From Campylobacter lari subsp. lari (GTDB lineage: Bacteria > Campylobacterota > Campylobacteria > Campylobacterales > Campylobacteraceae): a DNA stretch of 64,000 nucleotides. Under the pieces are notes generated by a model. The model had not been told where the DNA came from. It did not search any database and saw only the letters and a program-made list of their open reading frames with translations. Positions 59,812 through 64,000 of this stretch are shown here, one piece after another. The translations under genes and the position numbers were made by a program. The stretch covers positions 558,001-622,000 of the forward strand of contig NZ_CP053830.1 in assembly GCF_013372185.1 (NCBI RefSeq), read 5' to 3'. Numbering within the stretch: the first letter of the stretch is position 1; every line of letters begins with the position of its first letter.

Positions 59812-61806
59812 ATGAAATTATTAATAGAAGTAGGCACAGAAGAACTTCCTGCTATTCCTTTATTGAAAGAACTTCCAAATATTAGTCAAAAATGGGAAAA
59901 AATTTTACAAGAGTATCATTTAGAAGCTGAATTTAAATTTTTTTATACGCCTAGAAGATTAGTTTTTATCCATGAAAATTTTAAAGAAAAACAAGATGAT
60001 TCTTTTGTGGAATTTATAGGAGCTCCTAAAACTATAGCTTATAAAGATGGAAAGCTTACTCAAGCAGGACTTAGCTTTTTAGAAAAAAGTGGTTTGAAAG
60101 AAGAAGAGCTTGAATTTAAAGAAATTAAGGGTAAAGAAGTATTGTATTGTCAAAAACAAGTGCAAGGTTTACAAAGTAAAGAAGTTTTAGCTCAAATGAT
60201 AGAAACTTTTTTAAAAAGTTTGAGTTTTGGTAAAACTATGAGATGGGGCGATGGTAGCTTTGAATTTATCAGAGCTATTCGCTCGCTTTGTTGTATTTTA
60301 AATGATGAATTAGTTGAGTTTGAAAGCTATGGTGTTAAAAGTGCAAAAAGTACTTTTGTACATAGAAGTGTTAGTTATGATTTAATACCTTTTAAAAATA
60401 TTGATGAGTATTTTAAAACTTTAGAGAAAAATTATGTAATTTTAGATCAAGAACAAAGAAAAAAACTTATCATTGAGCAATTAAAAACACTTGAAAAAGA
60501 AAATGATATTATGATTTCAGAAGATGATGAGCTTTTGGCTGAAGTTGTGGCTATCACAGAGTATCCAAAAGCATTGTTAGGACATTTTGAAAAAGAATAT
60601 TTAGAAATCCCAAGTGAAGTAATCATCACTTCTATGAGGGAAAATCAACGCTATTTTGCAGTATTTAAAAATAATACTTTGAGTAATCATTTTGTGGTTG
60701 TATCTAATGCAGTTTGTGAAGATTATTCTAAAATCATTAATGGCAATGAAAGGGTTTTAAGAGCAAGATTAAGCGATGCGATGTTTTTTTGGAAAAATGA
60801 CTTAGCACAAGGCTTAAATAATGATAAAATAAGTCAAATGGTCTATCTTGAAGGACTTGGAACCTTAAAAGATAAAATCATCAGAGAACAAAAAATTGCT
60901 ACTAAGCTTTGTGAAATTTTTGCTAATACTCAAAAGAATGAAATTTTAAAAGCTATAGAATACTCAAAAGCCGATCTAAGTACTCAAATGGTATATGAAT
61001 TTACCAATCTTCAAGGTATTATGGGTTCTTATTATGCTAAGGCTATGGGTATGAGTGATGAAATTACATTAGCTATTAAAGAACAATATCTTCCAAATGG
61101 TGATAATTCAGCTATGCCAAGTAATGAATTTAGCTCTATCGTAGCTTTAGCTAATAAACTTGATACTCTCATGGGACTTTTTTCTATAGGAAAGATTCCA
61201 AGTGGTACAAAAGATCCATATGCGCTAAGAAGAGCAGCAAATGGTGTTTTAAAAATTATCCTAGCTTTAAATAAAAACTTTGATTTAAAAGTATTTTTAG
61301 AAGCAATAGCTAGTGAGTATAAAAGCTTTGATTTGAAAATTTTACTAGACTTTATCTTAGAGCGTTTATATACTTTTTACAATGCAAATCCTTCTTTTAT
61401 CAAAGCAGTACTTAGTTCAAAAAATTATGATATTGTTTATATTGATTCTTGTATTAAAGCTTTGATTCAAAGTGCAAATAAGGCAGATTTTAGTCAAAAT
61501 TTTGCCACCTTTAAGCGTTTGGCAAATATTGTAGTATTAAGTGAAGTTCCAGTTAATGAGAGTTTATTTAACACTCAAGAAGAAAAGGATTTATATCAAG
61601 CATTTTTAAAATGCAAAATAAAAGAAAACAACACTCAAGAGCTTTTAGAAAGCCTTTTTGAGCTAAAACCTCAAATTGATGCTTTTTTTGATAAAGTAAT
61701 GATTAATGACAAAGATGAAAATATAAAAAACAATCGTCAAGCTTTAGTATGCGCGATTTACCACGAGTTTTTAAAAATAGCTGATATTAAAGAGCTTAGC
61801 GTATGA
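59812..61806 (+). CDS. glyS: glycyl-tRNA synthetase beta subunit
   Basis: A 664-residue subunit starting LLIEVGTEELPA, with MRWGDGSFEFIRAIRS, PKALLGHFEKEYLEIPSEV and the C-terminal anticodon-binding DALR-like part. Works with GlyQ (not in the window) to charge tRNA-Gly. It overlaps the next gene by 4 bp. Confidence 0.97.
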   Translation: MKLLIEVGTEELPAIPLLKELPNISQKWEKILQEYHLEAEFKFFYTPRRLVFIHENFKEKQDDSFVEFIGAPKTIAYKDGKLTQAGLSFLEKSGLKEEELEFKEIKGKEVLYCQKQVQGLQSKEVLAQMIETFLKSLSFGKTMRWGDGSFEFIRAIRSLCCILNDELVEFESYGVKSAKSTFVHRSVSYDLIPFKNIDEYFKTLEKNYVILDQEQRKKLIIEQLKTLEKENDIMISEDDELLAEVVAITEYPKALLGHFEKEYLEIPSEVIITSMRENQRYFAVFKNNTLSNHFVVVSNAVCEDYSKIINGNERVLRARLSDAMFFWKNDLAQGLNNDKISQMVYLEGLGTLKDKIIREQKIATKLCEIFANTQKNEILKAIEYSKADLSTQMVYEFTNLQGIMGSYYAKAMGMSDEITLAIKEQYLPNGDNSAMPSNEFSSIVALANKLDTLMGLFSIGKIPSGTKDPYALRRAANGVLKIILALNKNFDLKVFLEAIASEYKSFDLKILLDFILERLYTFYNANPSFIKAVLSSKNYDIVYIDSCIKALIQSANKADFSQNFATFKRLANIVVLSEVPVNESLFNTQEEKDLYQAFLKCKIKENNTQELLESLFELKPQIDAFFDKVMINDKDENIKNNRQALVCAIYHEFLKIADIKELSV

Positions 61807-62609
61807 GAAAAATTCTTTTTTTTCTTTGCTTTTTATTTTTTACTTTAAAAGCTAGAGAGATTGAGCTTATAAAAGGGCAAGTAGTTTTTTTAGAATTTGA
61901 TAAAAATAATTTTTTACAAATTAGCTCAAATTCTAAAAAACTTCCTTTTTTTGAGTATAAAAATAAAATTATCGTTAGTATAGCTATGCCTTATAAAAAC
62001 CCCAAAGATAGAAAATTAATAGTAGAATTTAAAGATAATTCTAAAGAAGAAATTAATATAAAATTTAATGAGGGAAATTACAAAAAAGAATTTTTAAAAG
62101 TGAGTGCTTCTAAGGTCAATCCACCTAAAGAAACACTTGATCGCATTAGCAAAGAATATCAAGAAGCTATTAAGGTTTATAATACCTATACTAATATGGC
62201 CTTTTTTGAAGGCAATTTTACATATCCTTTAGAAAGTAAGATTACTAGCGATTTTGGAAAAGCAAGATTGTTTAATGATACTCTTAAAAGCTATCATAGT
62301 GGAACTGATTTTAGAGCAGCAAGTGGAACCAAAATATATGCGAGTAATGATGGTATTGTAAGAATTGCTTCAAATCGTTATTATGCAGGAAATTCGGTGG
62401 TGATTGATCATGGATATGGGATTTATTCTCAGTATTATCATCTATCAAAACTTAATGTAAAAATAGGACAAAAGGTAAAAAAAGGCGAGCTTATAGGTTT
62501 AAGTGGAGCTAGTGGTAGGGTTACTGGACCACATTTGCATTTTGGAATTTTGGTTAATGGTGTGCAAGTTGATCCGCTTGATTTTATAGCCAAATTTAAT
62601 GCCTTATAA
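61803..62609 (+). CDS. M23-family metallopeptidase, periplasmic
   Basis: A 268-residue protein with signal peptide (about 1-17) and a C-terminal M23 domain: HSGTDF (first zinc His and Asp) and GPHLHFGILV (second site, HxH). It probably trims peptidoglycan peptides and so shapes the cell. The same order glyS - peptidase exists in C. jejuni. Confidence 0.92.
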   Translation: MRKILFFLCFLFFTLKAREIELIKGQVVFLEFDKNNFLQISSNSKKLPFFEYKNKIIVSIAMPYKNPKDRKLIVEFKDNSKEEINIKFNEGNYKKEFLKVSASKVNPPKETLDRISKEYQEAIKVYNTYTNMAFFEGNFTYPLESKITSDFGKARLFNDTLKSYHSGTDFRAASGTKIYASNDGIVRIASNRYYAGNSVVIDHGYGIYSQYYHLSKLNVKIGQKVKKGELIGLSGASGRVTGPHLHFGILVNGVQVDPLDFIAKFNAL

Positions 62610-63562
62610 TGATAGCTTTTAGTGAGTTTTTTCAAAATTGGATTGATAAATACTATTCCCAAGCTGTGAGTGTTGGCAAAAACGGAGATTTTTATACCGC
62701 AGTTAGCGTGGGAAATCTTTTCGGGGTACTATTAGCTAATCATTTTTTAAAACTTATAGATGATAAAAAATTAACTTTACCCGCCCAAGTTGTAGAAATA
62801 GGAGCAAATGAAGGGCATTTGATGCTTGATTTTATTCAAGCTTTATATACACTTAGGGCTGATGTTTTAGAGCAAATTGAATGTTTTATCATAGAACCAC
62901 ATGAAAAATTAAAATGTGTTCAAAAAAAACTTTTTGATAAATATGATTTGGATGTAAAAATTTATAATTCTTTAGAAGAATGCCATTTTAAAAATGCATT
63001 TTTTTACGCTAATGAATTGTTTGATTGTTTTGCGTGTGAGCTTATAAAAGATAAAACAATGGCATATATTGATGATGATTTAAACATCATTTTTAAACCG
63101 ATGAGTGAAAATCTTTTAAAAGAATGTGAAAAATATGCTATCACCAATAGCGAGCTTTGTATTTCTTATAAACCTTTTCTAACCAAATTAAAACAAGCTT
63201 GCGAAAAATTAATTTTTGCTTGTTTTGATTATGCAAAAAAAGAAGAAAAAATTAGCATTAGAATGTATAAAAATCACCAAGTGTATAATCTTTTTGAAGA
63301 GAATTTAAAAGATTTTTTTGCAAAAAGTGATATTACATATAATGTAAATTTTAATCATTTTTTGCAGGTTTTAAAAGAAGAGGGTTTTGGTGTATTAGAA
63401 TACAAAAACCAAAATCAAGCCTTAATTGATTTTGGTTTGGAAGAAATTATCGAGCAAGCTAAAAATACTAACCCCCAAATTTATAAAAACTTTATCAGCC
63501 AAAGTAAAAATTTGATGTTTAACTTTGGCGATAAGTTTAAGTTTTTAGAATTTAAGCTTTAA
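62609..63562 (+). CDS. MidA-like SAM-dependent methyltransferase
   Basis: A 317-residue protein: GDFYTAVSVGNLFGVLLA, the SAM-site VVEIGANEGHLMLDF, and FYANELFDCFACEL match the MidA/NDUFAF7 family, whose mitochondrial members methylate an arginine of complex I. The bacterial substrate is unknown. Starts at the peptidase stop and converges on ribBA (11 bp overlap). Confidence 0.82.
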   Translation: MIAFSEFFQNWIDKYYSQAVSVGKNGDFYTAVSVGNLFGVLLANHFLKLIDDKKLTLPAQVVEIGANEGHLMLDFIQALYTLRADVLEQIECFIIEPHEKLKCVQKKLFDKYDLDVKIYNSLEECHFKNAFFYANELFDCFACELIKDKTMAYIDDDLNIIFKPMSENLLKECEKYAITNSELCISYKPFLTKLKQACEKLIFACFDYAKKEEKISIRMYKNHQVYNLFEENLKDFFAKSDITYNVNFNHFLQVLKEEGFGVLEYKNQNQALIDFGLEEIIEQAKNTNPQIYKNFISQSKNLMFNFGDKFKFLEFKL

Positions 63563-64000
63563 AATCACTGCTTGTAATATCAAGCCCAAAACCTTTTAAG
63601 CCTATAAATTCTTTATCGGTATTTTGACTTAGAAGTTTGATTTTTGAAATTTTTAAATATCTTAAAATTTGCGCTCCTATGCCGTAATTTTTAAATTGAG
63701 TATTTTCTTGTTTTTCATTTTTCATGAAAATGATTACACCACCTTTTTGGCTTAAAAATTCAATTTGTTTTAATAATTCATTAAATTTATTAGAAGTTAA
63801 AAGCTCAAAATCACTTCCGCTAAGATAAAATTTAACATTCTCACATTCTTTTAAAGCACCAAAACTAAAAGCTATATGTTCATTTGCATTATGATCTTTA
63901 AAAATCATCTTTTTAGCTTTAAAACCTGCTAAAATACTATCCTCTTCTTTAATTAAAGAAATCAAACTTTCATTTTTTAAACGATACTCGATTAAATCTG
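63552..64000 (-). CDS. RibBA-type riboflavin synthesis enzyme, C-terminal part (cut by window edge)
   Basis: The frame is open to the window edge. It begins (visible part) DLIEYRLKNESLI, the end of a DHBP synthase domain, followed by about 130 residues related to GTP cyclohydrolase II (NYGIGAQILRYLKISKIKLL and the final GLKGFGLDI). The GCH II zinc cysteines are not visible, so the second domain may be a non-catalytic version, as in other epsilonproteobacterial RibBA proteins. Confidence 0.8.
   Translation of the reverse strand, partial: DLIEYRLKNESLISLIKEEDSILAGFKAKKMIFKDHNANEHIAFSFGALKECENVKFYLSGSDFELLTSNKFNELLKQIEFLSQKGGVIIFMKNEKQENTQFKNYGIGAQILRYLKISKIKLLSQNTDKEFIGLKGFGLDITSSDFKA

Overview
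This is an AT-rich window from a Campylobacter chromosome, probably the C. lari branch or a close relative. Supporting signs are A/T third codon positions, AAGGA-type ribosome sites, TATAAT promoters with weak -35 boxes, and host gene sets familiar from C. jejuni: hemL with a cytochrome c gene, folD-lepB, pycA-bpt, an aminotransferase next to flgS, trmL with glnQ-type transporter genes, and glyS with an M23 peptidase gene. Family names come from memory and motif reading; no database was searched.

Layout: positions 1-16227 are host housekeeping genes (heme and folate synthesis, signal peptidase, Tgt, a CorA-like protein, a biotin carboxylase, FtsW, an amino-acid binding lipoprotein, the flagellar sensor kinase FlgS). 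From 16280 to 56022 a prophage of about 39.7 kb sits in the 3' end of tRNA-Arg(CCT), bounded by an exact 27-bp repeat. Positions 56035-64000 return to host genes.

Inside the prophage the left end carries integrase, a small Xis-like gene and a long leftward early operon: YopX proteins, small membrane proteins, a methyltransferase remnant, and an SSB / annealing protein / YqaJ exonuclease recombination set. Then comes a lysogeny block with a Panacea-type toxin-antitoxin pair, a DUF1828/DUF6978-like pair, and an S24 repressor facing a Cro-like gene. The rightward late region holds replication, RusA, terminase, portal, scaffold, probable ejection proteins, major capsid, connector, tail fibres, holin, a DUF5675 protein and nested spanins. 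A P22-type portal with no tape measure or sheath suggests a short-tailed phage. A second regulatory island (DUF2335, HTH, Rha) interrupts the late genes before the major capsid.

The most interesting signals are in gaps between genes. Two intergenic regions, about 37.2-37.36 kb and 52.79-52.96 kb, each encode on the minus strand a 19-20 residue hydrophobic peptide with a sequestered ribosome site. Each also has a strong plus-strand promoter (17-bp spacer) inside the peptide ORF, pointing back across its start. The two share structure more than sequence, which fits a type I toxin-antitoxin family. A third gap (24.3-24.9 kb) holds mirror-image promoters, a likely small RNA with a terminator, and an opposing 26-residue amphipathic peptide ORF. 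The major capsid start sits in a 17-bp hairpin, and the Panacea operon is preceded by a 10-bp helical-repeat array.
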